Origin: Saccharopolyspora elongata
Lineage (GTDB): Bacteria > Actinomycetota > Actinomycetes > Mycobacteriales > Pseudonocardiaceae
DNA length: 33,739 bases
Direction of reading: 5' to 3'
Assembly (NCBI RefSeq): GCF_004348985.1
Contig: NZ_SMKW01000094.1
Location: 1 to 33,739, forward strand
The first letter of the stretch is position 1, and each line of letters starts with the position of its first letter. The notes below the pieces were generated by a model. That model ran no database searches. It was not told the origin of the DNA and worked only from the letters and a program-made list of their open reading frames with translations. Positions 6,845 to 13,987 of the stretch are shown in pieces. The translations under genes and the position numbers were made by a program.

Positions 6845-8119
6845 TCAGCGGCGGCCGGCGAACAGCAGGAGGACCGGACCGATGATGGTGATCGCGCCCG
6901 CCACCACGAACACCCCGCCCCAGCCCCACGCCGAGTCGGCGAGGTAGCCGGTCACCAGCGGCGCGAAGATCGACGCGGACGTCGCGAACATCTGCACCGC
7001 GCCCGAGACGGCGCCGTAGCGCGACGCCGGCACCGCTTCGCCCACGATGATCCAGTACTGGGCGCCGGTGAGGTACAGCAGGAACACCACGACGGTCATC
7101 ACCAGCACCGCGGCGAACGTGCTGGTCAGCGTCGACACCAGGGCGAAAAGCAGCGCGGTCGCGGTCAGGCAGACGATCACCATCCAGCGGCGCGGTGCGG
7201 CCGAGTCGCCGACCCGCCGGACGAGCCAGTCCGTGGCCACCCCGCCGACGATCAGCCCGATGCAGCCGCCGACCCACGGGATCGCCCCGGAGATCGCCAG
7301 CTCGTCCAGGTCGATGCCCCGCTCCTGCACGAGGTAGTTCGGGAACCAGGACACGAACGTCCACAGGATCCACGCGTAACCGAAGTACGCGATCGCGGTC
7401 GCCCACACCGCGGGCTTGCCCACGCAGCGCCAGAAGCCGGGCGCGTCGGCCTGCTCCTCGACGCTCGCGTCCGTCTGGCCACCGCGGATCGCCTGCAGCT
7501 CGGCGGTGTTGACCTTCGGGTGCTCCTCGGGGGAGTCGCGGACGACCGCGAACCAGCCGACCGCGGCCAGCACGCCCAGCGCGCCGAAGACCAGGAACGG
7601 GATCCGCCAGTTGCCCTCGGTGGCGTGCATGATGCCGACCACGACCGGCGTGGCGATCGCGCCGCCCAGCGGCGTCGCCGCGTTGGCGATGCCCAGCGCG
7701 GTGCCCAGTTCCCGCTTCGGGAACCAGTTGTGCATCAGCTTCGCGGTGACCGTCGCTTGTGGACCTTCGCCGGCGCCGAAGAGGAACCGGATGATCAGCA
7801 GGCTGACGAAGCCGACGCCGGCGGCGGTCAGCGCGGTGAACGCCGACCAGGCGATCACCGCCCAGCCCATCACGTTGCGCGGCCCGAACCGGTCGGCCAG
7901 CCAGCCGCCGATGAACCCGAACGGCGAGTAGGCGAGCGCGAAGATGCTGGCCAGCCAGCCGAACGCGGCGTTGGAGAAGCCGAACTCGGCGATGATCAGC
8001 GGCCCGGCGATGCCGAACGCGGCCCGGTCGGCGTAGTTCAGGCCGAGGATCATGAAGTCCGCGGCCAGCACGCCGAAGCGCCGGCGGGTCGGGGCCGTGG
8101 TCGTTGCGGTGGTCGTCAT
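6845..8119 (-). CDS. MFS transporter, ACS (anion:cation symporter)-like
   Basis: This 424-residue protein has twelve predicted membrane spans. The N-terminus LNYADRAAFGIAGPLIIAEFG and the loop GGWLADRFGPRNVMG after the second span are characteristic of the ACS group of the major facilitator superfamily, which take up hexonates, hexuronates, dicarboxylates and related organic anions. RFLFGAGEGPQATVTAKLM and NWFPKRELGTALGIANAATPLGG are also typical. The ATG at 8117-8119 overlaps the stop of the upstream M20 peptidase gene (ATGA) and has GGAGGTG before it, so the two form a coupled operon. The transported compound may be the substrate or product of that peptidase, for instance an N-acylated or dipeptide-like anion. 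That is inference. Confidence 0.9.
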   Translation of the reverse strand: MTTTATTTAPTRRRFGVLAADFMILGLNYADRAAFGIAGPLIIAEFGFSNAAFGWLASIFALAYSPFGFIGGWLADRFGPRNVMGWAVIAWSAFTALTAAGVGFVSLLIIRFLFGAGEGPQATVTAKLMHNWFPKRELGTALGIANAATPLGGAIATPVVVGIMHATEGNWRIPFLVFGALGVLAAVGWFAVVRDSPEEHPKVNTAELQAIRGGQTDASVEEQADAPGFWRCVGKPAVWATAIAYFGYAWILWTFVSWFPNYLVQERGIDLDELAISGAIPWVGGCIGLIVGGVATDWLVRRVGDSAAPRRWMVIVCLTATALLFALVSTLTSTFAAVLVMTVVVFLLYLTGAQYWIIVGEAVPASRYGAVSGAVQMFATSASIFAPLVTGYLADSAWGWGGVFVVAGAITIIGPVLLLFAGRR

Positions 8120-9252
8120 GCCGGGGCACCTCCGGTGCGCAGGACGCGTTCGACGACGTCGACCGCGGTGCGGACCTCGTCGAGCGGGACGGACTCGTCG
8201 GCGGTGTGCGCGCAGGCGATCGAGCCCGGCCCGAACACCACGGCGGGCACCCCGTCCAGGGCGATCTTGCTCGCGTCGGTGCCGTAACCGACGCCCAGCG
8301 GCGCCGCGTCCAGCCCGGATTCGCGCAGGCTCCCGGCCACGGTGCAGACGAACGGATCGGCCGGGTCGCTGTCCAGCGAGTAGTCGACGATGTGCGGCTC
8401 GTGCACCGTCACCGGCCAGCGGTCGGTGAGCTCGGCGCGCAGCGCGGCCCACACCTCGTGCGGGTCCTCGCCGCCGACGGTCCGCCGGTCGATGGTCAGC
8501 ACGCAGCTGTCCGGCAGGACGTTCGGCCCCTGCCCGCCCTCGATCAGCGTGACCGCGAGCGACGGCGGGCCGACCAGCGGGCGGGCCAGCGCCGCCAGCC
8601 GCGGGGCGTGTTCGCGCTGCAGGTAGCGCACCACGTCGGCGGCGACCTCGATGGCGTTGGTCTTGTCCCACGGCTGGGAGCTGTGCCCGCCTTCGCCGTG
8701 CGCCTCGATGCGGCAGCGCATGCATCCCTTGTGCGCCACCACCATTCGCAGCTCGGTGGGCTCGCCGACGATCGCGCCGACCGGGGTGGGCAGGCCGCTG
8801 GCGCGCAGCGCGGTCACGCCGCGGTACAGGTGCTCCTCGTCGACGACGCCCGCCAGCACCACCGTCCGGGGCCTCGGCCCGCGTTCGGCCAGCCGCGCCA
8901 TCGCGGTCAGGAAGACCGCCAGCGGCGCCTTCGCGTCGCACGCCCCGCGCCCGTACAGCCGCCCGTCGCGCACCACCGGGTCGAACGGGTCGATCGTCAT
9001 GCCGTCGGTTTCGACGGTGTCCAAATGGGATTCGAGCAGCAGCGGGCGGTCGTCGTCGCCGGGTAGCGTGACGATCACGTTCCGTCGCCCGTCGAGGACT
9101 TCTTCGGTGTGCGCCTGCATTCCGCGTTCGGACGCCCACAGCGCGATGTTCTCGGCGAGCTCGGTTTCGGCCGGTTCAGCGCGCTCTCGCGGATTGATGC
9201 TTGGAATGCGAACGAGGTTCGCGAGTAACTCGACCGGATCGGCCACGTTCAC
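8116..9252 (-). CDS. M20-family metallopeptidase / N-acyl amino-acid deacylase
   Basis: This 378-residue di-zinc hydrolase is of the ArgE/DapE/ACY1/CPG2 group. Metal ligands and catalytic residues are visible: His76 and Asp78 in ESHLDTV, Asp106 in YGRGACDAKAP, Glu139-Glu140 in VVDEEHLYRG, Glu164 in GEPTEL and His349 in CAHTADESV. The lid/dimerisation domain lies in the middle. It cleaves an amide bond to an amino acid or dipeptide. ArgE-like function is unlikely because this genome makes ornithine with ArgJ in the window, so a catabolic role together with the co-transcribed MFS importer is more plausible. The start is GTG at 9252. An alternative GTG at 9246 has better spacing to the AGGGG motif. 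Confidence 0.88.
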   Translation of the reverse strand: MNVADPVELLANLVRIPSINPRERAEPAETELAENIALWASERGMQAHTEEVLDGRRNVIVTLPGDDDRPLLLESHLDTVETDGMTIDPFDPVVRDGRLYGRGACDAKAPLAVFLTAMARLAERGPRPRTVVLAGVVDEEHLYRGVTALRASGLPTPVGAIVGEPTELRMVVAHKGCMRCRIEAHGEGGHSSQPWDKTNAIEVAADVVRYLQREHAPRLAALARPLVGPPSLAVTLIEGGQGPNVLPDSCVLTIDRRTVGGEDPHEVWAALRAELTDRWPVTVHEPHIVDYSLDSDPADPFVCTVAGSLRESGLDAAPLGVGYGTDASKIALDGVPAVVFGPGSIACAHTADESVPLDEVRTAVDVVERVLRTGGAPA

Positions 9253-9263
9253 CCCTGGAATCT

Positions 9264-9285
9264 TTTGTTGTGTGAAGCGAACAAA
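9264..9285. promoter_or_regulatory. Candidate operator upstream of M20-MFS operon
   Basis: A perfect 6-bp inverted repeat TTTGTT-N10-AACAAA lies 12 bp upstream of the M20 start. AT-rich palindromes this close to a start are typical repressor sites, but the regulator is not in the window. Confidence 0.4.
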
Positions 9286-9321
9286 CGCTAAGTCAGCATC
9301 GGTCGGTGGTCAAGATCTTGC

Positions 9322-9410
9322 GGCATTGCAAGGGTTTCGGGTATTTACCGTCCACTGTGCATTGCGCGAAATGCAATGCGGTCCACTGTGCATTGCGCTT
9401 GGTGCAACAA
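9322..9410. promoter_or_regulatory. Cluster of GCATTGC/GCAATGC sites with 18-bp direct repeats
   Basis: GTCCACTGTGCATTGCGC occurs exactly at 9350-9367 and again at 9381-9398, a 31-bp period (about three helical turns). Between them is the inverted copy GCAATGC at 9373-9379, making a GCATTGC...GCAATGC hairpin. Further related sites are GCATTGCAA near 9323 and TTGGTGCAA near 9399. The cluster sits between the divergent M20 and DUF1326 genes and looks like a multi-site operator or array for cooperative binding. Confidence 0.5.
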
Positions 9411-9503
9411 GTGCCGCCGCGCGGGTCTTTCGGCCGTGCCGATGGGGATGCGGAACACGGATGCTGGCGGCGGACCACCACCGACGCGCCTCGGGGGATC
9501 GAC

Positions 9504-10163
9504 ATGAACGCGCCCGGAGTTGCGCAATGGCACCTGGCGGGCGTCTGGTTCGACGCCTGCAAGTGCGCGATCCCGTGCCCCTGCTCGTTCGCCCAACCGC
9601 CGACCTACGGCGATTGCGACGGCGTCCTCCTCTGGCACATCCGCGCCGGCCACTACGGCGACCTGGATCTCGGCGGCCTCAACGTCGCGATGCTCGCGTC
9701 CTTCACCGGCAACATCTGGACCGGGGAGCACCGTGACGCCCGCGCCGCGGTGTTCTTCGACGAACGCGCCGGCGAGGCGCAGTACGCCGCGCTCCGGACG
9801 ATCTTCACCGGGCGGGCAGGCGGCTGGCCGCAGCAGTTCGGCGAGCTGTTCGGGCCGGAGATCGTGGCCGCGGAGACGAGCCCGATCGAGGTCGCCATCG
9901 CCGACGACCTGTCCTCCTGGTGGGTGCGGATCCCCGGCTGTGCGGAGGCCGTCGTCACCGCACTCACCGGCCCCACCAGCACCGAAGGTGCTCGCGTCCA
10001 GGTGCACAACCTGCCCGGCGCGGAGGTCGGCCCCGGTCAGCCGCCGGCGACCTGGGGGAGGGCGACGTCCGACCGGGCCGAGGCGTACGGCTTCAGCTGG
10101 GAGCGCGTGGGCAATTCCAGCAAGCTCATCCCGTTCGACTGGACGGGACCGGACGCGACATGA
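9504..10163 (+). CDS. DUF1326 protein with Cys-rich N-terminal motif
   Basis: This 219-residue soluble protein has no signal peptide or membrane span. It is recognised as DUF1326 by the N-terminal pattern WHLAGVWFDACKCAIPCPCSF, which brings Cys19, Cys21, Cys25, Cys27 and Cys38 close together, suggesting metal or redox chemistry. C-terminal DRAEAYGFSWERVGNSSKLIPFDW is the other typical block. The ATG at 9504 has GGGGGA before it; the longer in-frame extension upstream runs through the repeat cluster and is not used. Its stop overlaps the ATG of the DUF2182 membrane protein (ATGA). DUF1326 and DUF2182 proteins are known to occur side by side in other bacteria. Biochemical function is not established to my knowledge. 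Confidence 0.85.
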   Translation: MNAPGVAQWHLAGVWFDACKCAIPCPCSFAQPPTYGDCDGVLLWHIRAGHYGDLDLGGLNVAMLASFTGNIWTGEHRDARAAVFFDERAGEAQYAALRTIFTGRAGGWPQQFGELFGPEIVAAETSPIEVAIADDLSSWWVRIPGCAEAVVTALTGPTSTEGARVQVHNLPGAEVGPGQPPATWGRATSDRAEAYGFSWERVGNSSKLIPFDWTGPDAT

Positions 10164-10924
10164 CCCGCGCCGCCGCCCGGCGCGGCATCCCGGCCCCGCG
10201 CACCTGGTCGCGCGCGGAGCTCGCGCTGGCGATCGCACTGCTCGCGCTCGCCGGGACGGCCTGGCTGATCACCGGCCTCGCGGCGATGCCCGACATGAGC
10301 GCGGGAATCCTCACGGGCGCGCCGGCGATGTCCGCCATGCCGCTGTTCTTGCTGACCTGGCCGGTGATGATGGCGGCGATGATGCTGCCCGCCAGCACGC
10401 CGTTCACCATCGGCGTGCGCCGGCTGGCTGCGGCGCGCCACGCCCGCCGCGGAACCGTCGCCGCCCTGACGGCGGGCTACCTGGTCGTCTGGAGCGCCAC
10501 CGGGGTGCCCGCCTACGCCGTCCTGCGGGGGTTCGACGCGATCGCGATGCGAGGCGGCGAGGTGTCGGTGCGGGTCGGCGCGGTCGTGCTCATCTGCGCG
10601 GGCGCGTACCAGTTCACGCCGCTGAAGCGCTGGTGCCTGGCCCGCTGCCGCTCGCCGCTGGCCCTGCTGGTGCGCCACGGCGACACCGCCCTGCGCAGCC
10701 GCGCGGGAGCGCTGTGGGTGGGCATGCACCACGGCGGGTACTGCCTGGGCTGCTGCTGGGCGCTGACCGTCGTGCTGCTCGCCGCGGGCACCATGAACCT
10801 CGTGTGGATGGCTGCCCTGGCCGCGCTGATCGCGCTGGAGAAAGCGGCCCCGCGCGGCGAGGCCATCGGCTTCGCGCTGGGCGTGGCCGCGATCGGCCTC
10901 GGCGTCTTCCTGCTCCTCCGGTGA
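10160..10924 (+). CDS. DUF2182 polytopic membrane protein, putative metal-binding
   Basis: This 254-residue protein has about seven membrane spans. Family hallmarks are the Met-rich WPVMMAAMMLPASTPF in span two (residues 67-82), YQFTPLKRWCLARCRSP with Cys159 and Cys163, and MHHGGYCLGCCWAL with His190, His191, Cys195, Cys198 and Cys199. Such Met/His/Cys groups inside or beside membrane helices resemble copper or other soft-metal sites, and the family has been described as predicted metal-binding membrane proteins. It is translationally coupled to the DUF1326 gene, so the two probably act together. The substrate and direction of any transport are unknown. Confidence 0.85.
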   Translation: MTRAAARRGIPAPRTWSRAELALAIALLALAGTAWLITGLAAMPDMSAGILTGAPAMSAMPLFLLTWPVMMAAMMLPASTPFTIGVRRLAAARHARRGTVAALTAGYLVVWSATGVPAYAVLRGFDAIAMRGGEVSVRVGAVVLICAGAYQFTPLKRWCLARCRSPLALLVRHGDTALRSRAGALWVGMHHGGYCLGCCWALTVVLLAAGTMNLVWMAALAALIALEKAAPRGEAIGFALGVAAIGLGVFLLLR

Positions 10925-10926
10925 GC

Positions 10927-11328
10927 TCAGTACACCGGGCCGGTGTACTTCTCGCCCGGGCCCTGACCCGGGGCGTCCGGGTGGGTGGACGCCTCGCGGA
11001 ACGCGCGCTGCAGCGTCTGCAGCCCGTCGCGGACCGGGCCCGCGTGCGGCCCCAGGTATTCGACGGAGGCGGTGACCAGCCCGGCCAGCGCGGTGATCAG
11101 CCGGCGCGCCTCGTCCAGGTCGCGCTCCGCCGCGGTGTCCGGGTCCTCGGCGGCCAGCCCGAGCTTCTCCGCGGCCGCGGACATCAGCATGACCGCAGCC
11201 CGGCTGATCACCTCGACGCTGGGAACATCGGCGAGCTCGCGGACGTTGAATTCCATGTCCGCGTCGGGTACCGGCTCACCTGGCAGGTCGGACGCGTTAG
11301 GGGACGGGGTTGGCTGCGGTTCGGTCAC
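10927..11328 (-). CDS. DUF1844 domain protein
   Basis: This 133-residue cytoplasmic protein has a short proline-rich N-terminal tail (about residues 1-25), then a compact helical DUF1844 domain beginning MEFNVRELADVPSVEVISRAA and containing LITALAGLVTASVEYLG. The GTG at 11326-11328 gives MTEPQP. A longer reading upstream lacks a family match and would cover the infC promoter region. The gene diverges from infC, a neighbourhood I recall as frequent in actinobacteria, and converges within 2 bp on the DUF2182 gene. No biochemical role is known. Confidence 0.82.
   Translation of the reverse strand: MTEPQPTPSPNASDLPGEPVPDADMEFNVRELADVPSVEVISRAAVMLMSAAAEKLGLAAEDPDTAAERDLDEARRLITALAGLVTASVEYLGPHAGPVRDGLQTLQRAFREASTHPDAPGQGPGEKYTGPVY
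10930..10948. terminator. Convergent terminator-like hairpin
   Basis: GTACACCG-GGC-CGGTGTAC is a perfect 8-bp stem with a 3-nt loop in the last codons of the DUF1844 gene, six bases past the stop of the convergent DUF2182 gene. It could stop transcripts of both. Confidence 0.55.
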
Positions 11329-11340
11329 GCCTGCTACCCT
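11310..11340 (+). promoter_or_regulatory. Possible infC operon promoter
   Basis: TTGGCT at 11310-11315 and TACCCT at 11335-11340 are separated by 19 bp. The pair lies inside the first codons of the divergent DUF1844 gene. Transcription would begin near 11347 and give infC a leader of about 260 nt. Confidence 0.35.
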
Positions 11341-11346
11341 GACACG

Positions 11347-11605
11347 CACGACCAGCCCCCGCGAAGGCGGGGGCGGCAAAGTGGAGTCCCGCTCCCACCC
11401 GAGTAGCCGCCACAGGCTTCCGGGTTCCGGTCCTGTCGATGGCGCGAGCCATCGGTGGCACGAACGGTATTGCGGTACCGGTTCGATCGGTTTGGAGTCA
11501 GGGTCCCGCGGCCCGCGGAAGCGGCAGCCGGCGGGACCTCTGCATTCCGGGGTGAGCTCTACGCGCCGCGGTGCAGTTACTAAGCCATCGAACCGAGGAG
11601 GGCCC
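11347..11605 (+). promoter_or_regulatory. Structured infC 5' leader
   Basis: No gene lies here. Three hairpins are visible: GCCCCCGC-GAAG-GCGGGGGC at 11355-11374, CGATGGC with a GCGA tetraloop and GCCATCG at 11437-11454, and GGTCCCGC (11502-11509) with GCGGGACC (11531-11538). Long structured leaders ahead of infC-rpmI-rplT are known in other phyla as sites of autoregulation by L20. Whether this one does that is inference. Confidence 0.45.
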
Positions 11606-12145
11606 ATCAGCTCCGAGACGCGCATCAACGACCGCATCCGGGTTCCGGAGGTCCGCTTGGTCGGACCCAACGGTGAACAGGTCGGTATCGTCCGCATCGA
11701 GGACGCGCTCCGGCTTGCCCAGGAAGCGGATCTGGACCTTGTCGAGGTCGCCCCGCAGGCGCGCCCGCCGGTCTGCAAGCTCATGGACTACGGCAAGTTC
11801 AAGTACGAGAGCGCGCAGAAGGCTCGCGAATCGCGTCGCAACCAGCAGCAGACCGTCATCAAGGAGCAGAAGCTCCGGCCGAAGATCGACCCGCACGACT
11901 ACGAGACGAAGAAGGGCCACGTGACCCGCTTCCTCAACCAGGGTCACAAGGTCAAGGTGACGATCATGTTCCGTGGTCGTGAGCAGTCGCGTCCCGAGTT
12001 GGGCTTCCGCCTGCTGCAGCGACTGGCCGACGACGTTTCCGAACTCGGATTCATCGAGGCCAACCCGAAGCAGGACGGCCGAAACATGATCATGGTTCTC
12101 GCGCCGCACAAGACGAACAAGACCAAGCCCAAGGCGAACGCTTAA
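11606..12145 (+). CDS. infC: Translation initiation factor IF-3
   Basis: IF-3 binds the 30S subunit, keeps subunits apart and checks the initiator tRNA and start codon. The 179-residue protein has the N-domain with RINDRIRVPEVRLVGPNGEQ, a linker rich in Lys/Arg (KARESRRNQQQTVIKEQKLRP) and the C-domain (KVKVTIMFRGREQSRPELG, QDGRNMIMVLAPH). The start is ATC at 11606, giving ISSETRIND, with GAGGAGG just upstream. No ATG or GTG in frame fits. A rare start codon is a known feature of infC, which lets IF-3 reduce its own translation. It is first gene of infC-rpmI-rplT. Confidence 0.96.
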   Translation: MSSETRINDRIRVPEVRLVGPNGEQVGIVRIEDALRLAQEADLDLVEVAPQARPPVCKLMDYGKFKYESAQKARESRRNQQQTVIKEQKLRPKIDPHDYETKKGHVTRFLNQGHKVKVTIMFRGREQSRPELGFRLLQRLADDVSELGFIEANPKQDGRNMIMVLAPHKTNKTKPKANA

Positions 12146-12228
12146 GTCCGCAGGGCTCGTGATGTGACGCCGGGCCGGGACGCAGTCCGCGCCCCCGCCC
12201 GGCATCAGTACGAAACGAGGACGAGAAG

Positions 12229-12423
12229 ATGCCGAAGAACAAGACCCACAAGGGCACCTCGAAGCGCTTCAAGGTGACCGGCACGGGCAAGCTGCGGCGC
12301 GAGCAGGCCGGTCGTCGGCACATCCTGGAGAAGAAGTCCAGCCGTGTCACCCGCCGGCTCGAGGGCACCGAAGCGGTGGCCAAGGCCGACGTCAAGCGCA
12401 TCAACCGACTGCTGGGTCGCTGA
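12229..12423 (+). CDS. rpmI: 50S ribosomal protein L35
   Basis: This 64-residue basic ribosomal protein of the large subunit reads MPKNKTHKGTSKRFKVTGTG at its N-terminus, with HILEKKSSRVTRRL in the middle, a full-length match to the family. The start ATG follows ACGAGGACGAGAAG. It is co-transcribed with infC and rplT, 83 nt after infC. Confidence 0.97.
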   Translation: MPKNKTHKGTSKRFKVTGTGKLRREQAGRRHILEKKSSRVTRRLEGTEAVAKADVKRINRLLGR

Positions 12424-12521
12424 ACCCCGACCCGCTGCTCCCCGGCAGCAGGTCAGCAACGCAGTTCCAGCAACCCGCACGGGCGGTTCCCCGCCCCCGA
12501 TGAGATGACAGGACGGACCCC

Positions 12522-12890
12522 GTGGCACGCGTCAAGCGGGCAGTCAACGCCCAGAAGAAGCGCCGCACCATTCTCGAGTCGGCCCGTGGTTACCGCGGTC
12601 AGCGCTCCCGGCTGTACCGCAAGGCCAAGGAGCAGATGCTCCACTCGATGACCTACGCCTACCGCGACCGGCGGGCCCGCAAGGGTGACTTCCGGAAGCT
12701 GTGGATCACCCGCATCAACGCCGCGACCCGGCAGCACGGCCTGAGCTACAACCGGTTCGTGCAGGGCCTGAAGGCCGCCGAGGTCGAGGTCGACCGGAAG
12801 ATCCTGGCCGAGCTCGCGGTCAACGACCCGCAGGCGTTCGCCGCGCTGGTCGAGGTTGCGCGCAAGAACCTGCCGGAGAGTGCGGCCTGA
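12522..12890 (+). CDS. rplT: 50S ribosomal protein L20
   Basis: This 122-residue large-subunit assembly protein has the basic N-terminal extension MARVKRAVNAQKKRRTILE, then GYRGQRSRLYRKAKEQ and RRARKGDFRKLWITRINAA, all conserved. In other bacteria L20 also represses its own operon by binding the leader mRNA. The start is GTG with GGACGGA upstream. Its stop overlaps the likely CTG start of the methyltransferase gene. Confidence 0.97.
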   Translation: MARVKRAVNAQKKRRTILESARGYRGQRSRLYRKAKEQMLHSMTYAYRDRRARKGDFRKLWITRINAATRQHGLSYNRFVQGLKAAEVEVDRKILAELAVNDPQAFAALVEVARKNLPESAA

Positions 12891-13738
12891 TCACCGAAGG
12901 CCCCTCCGCTGCACCGCGACCCGGGACGACGACTCCGCTGACGGAGCGATCGACCCGGGTCGCGGTCGCTCGCAAGCTCACCCGCCGCGCCGGCCGGGAG
13001 AAGGCCGGCGCGTTCCTCGCGGAAGGCGCCCAGGCGGTCGGCGAGGCGCTGACCGCGCACGCCGCCGGGGTGCTGCGGGTGCGCGACGTGTTCGCCACCG
13101 AGCAGTCCCGGCACGCCGAGTTCCTCGACCGGGCGCGCGCCGAGTCGGTGCCGGTGCACCTGGTCACCGAGCGCGCCGCGGCGTCGCTGTCGGAGACCGT
13201 GACCCCGCAGGGCCTGATCGCGGTCTGCGACCTGCCGGACACCGCGCTGTCCGACGCGCTCGCCGAACGCCCGAACCTGGTCGCGGTGCTGGTCGGCGTG
13301 GCAGACCCGGGCAACGCCGGCACGGTGGTCCGGGTCGCGGACGCGGCCGGTGCCGGTGCCGTGCTGTTCGCCGGTGACACCGTCGACGCCTACAACGGCA
13401 AGGCGGTGCGGGCGTCCACCGGCAGCCTCTTCCACCTGCCGGTCGCGCGGGACCGCGACGTCTCCGCCGTGCTCGCCGCCTGCCGCGCGGCCGGGCTCCG
13501 GCTGGTCGGCGCCGACGGCTATGCCGCCGGCGACCTCGACACGGCCGACCGCGACGGCGAGCTCGCCGAACCCACGGCGTGGGTGTTCGGCAGCGAGGCC
13601 CACGGCCTGCCGGACGAGGTGAAGTCCGAGCTGGACACCACGCTGCGGGTGCCGCTGTACGGGCGCGCCGAAAGCCTGAACCTGGCCACCGCCGCGGCCG
13701 TCTGCCTCTACGCCTCCGCCCGCGCCCAGCACCGGTGA
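12887..13738 (+). CDS. TrmH/SpoU-family RNA 2'-O-methyltransferase
   Basis: This SPOUT-fold methyltransferase uses S-adenosylmethionine to methylate a ribose 2'-hydroxyl in rRNA or tRNA. The N-terminal L30e-like substrate domain (GAFLAEGAQAVGEAL) is followed by the three SpoU motifs: VADPGNAGTVVRVADAAGA, WVFGSEAHGLPDE and VPLYGRAESLNLATAAAV. The N-terminus lacks any ATG, GTG or TTG in frame. CTG at 12887 overlaps the rplT stop (CTGA) and has GGAGAG seven bases before it, so I choose it. CTG at 12938, aligning with LTERS, is the alternative. It follows rplT, as the tsnR homologue does in mycobacteria. The target nucleotide is unknown. Confidence 0.88.
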   Translation: MITEGPSAAPRPGTTTPLTERSTRVAVARKLTRRAGREKAGAFLAEGAQAVGEALTAHAAGVLRVRDVFATEQSRHAEFLDRARAESVPVHLVTERAAASLSETVTPQGLIAVCDLPDTALSDALAERPNLVAVLVGVADPGNAGTVVRVADAAGAGAVLFAGDTVDAYNGKAVRASTGSLFHLPVARDRDVSAVLAACRAAGLRLVGADGYAAGDLDTADRDGELAEPTAWVFGSEAHGLPDEVKSELDTTLRVPLYGRAESLNLATAAAVCLYASARAQHR

Positions 13739-13778
13739 AGCCCGGCGATTTTCCCGTGCGCGCTTCGGGGAAGTTGAC

Positions 13779-13799
13779 GATTTCGCGTGAAATCGCGAA
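13779..13799. promoter_or_regulatory. Overlapping palindromes upstream of pheS
   Basis: GATTTC-GCGT-GAAATC (13779-13794) and TTCGCG-TGAAAT-CGCGAA (13782-13799) interlock in the 249-nt space before pheS. TAGAAT at 13864-13869 downstream is a possible -10. The motif TGAAATCG is shared with the palindrome after pheT. Role unknown; it could be an operator or the terminator of the preceding gene. Confidence 0.35.
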
Positions 13800-13987
13800 C
13801 CGGCCGGGTCCGGGACCGCGTGTCGGCACCGGATCTCCGCGAAAAGCGGTTGGGGCCGTCGCATAGAATTCAGGGGTCAGCTTGCGGCTTGAGTCGTATG
13901 CCAACGAGCAGGTTCGCCGCCCCCGGGCCACCGGTCCGGGAATCGGGTACTGATGCCTGTCGGATCAACGGGAGTCACGCACTAACG

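Noticed and set aside
9350..9398. Direct repeats as a CRISPR array
   Set aside because: Only two repeat units of 18 bp with a 13-bp gap and no cas genes; an operator cluster is the better reading.
13739..13987. T-box or Phe-rich leader peptide ahead of pheS
   Set aside because: No T-box consensus is visible. The only small frame near (MPTSRFA...) has one Phe and is in frame with pheS without a ribosome site.
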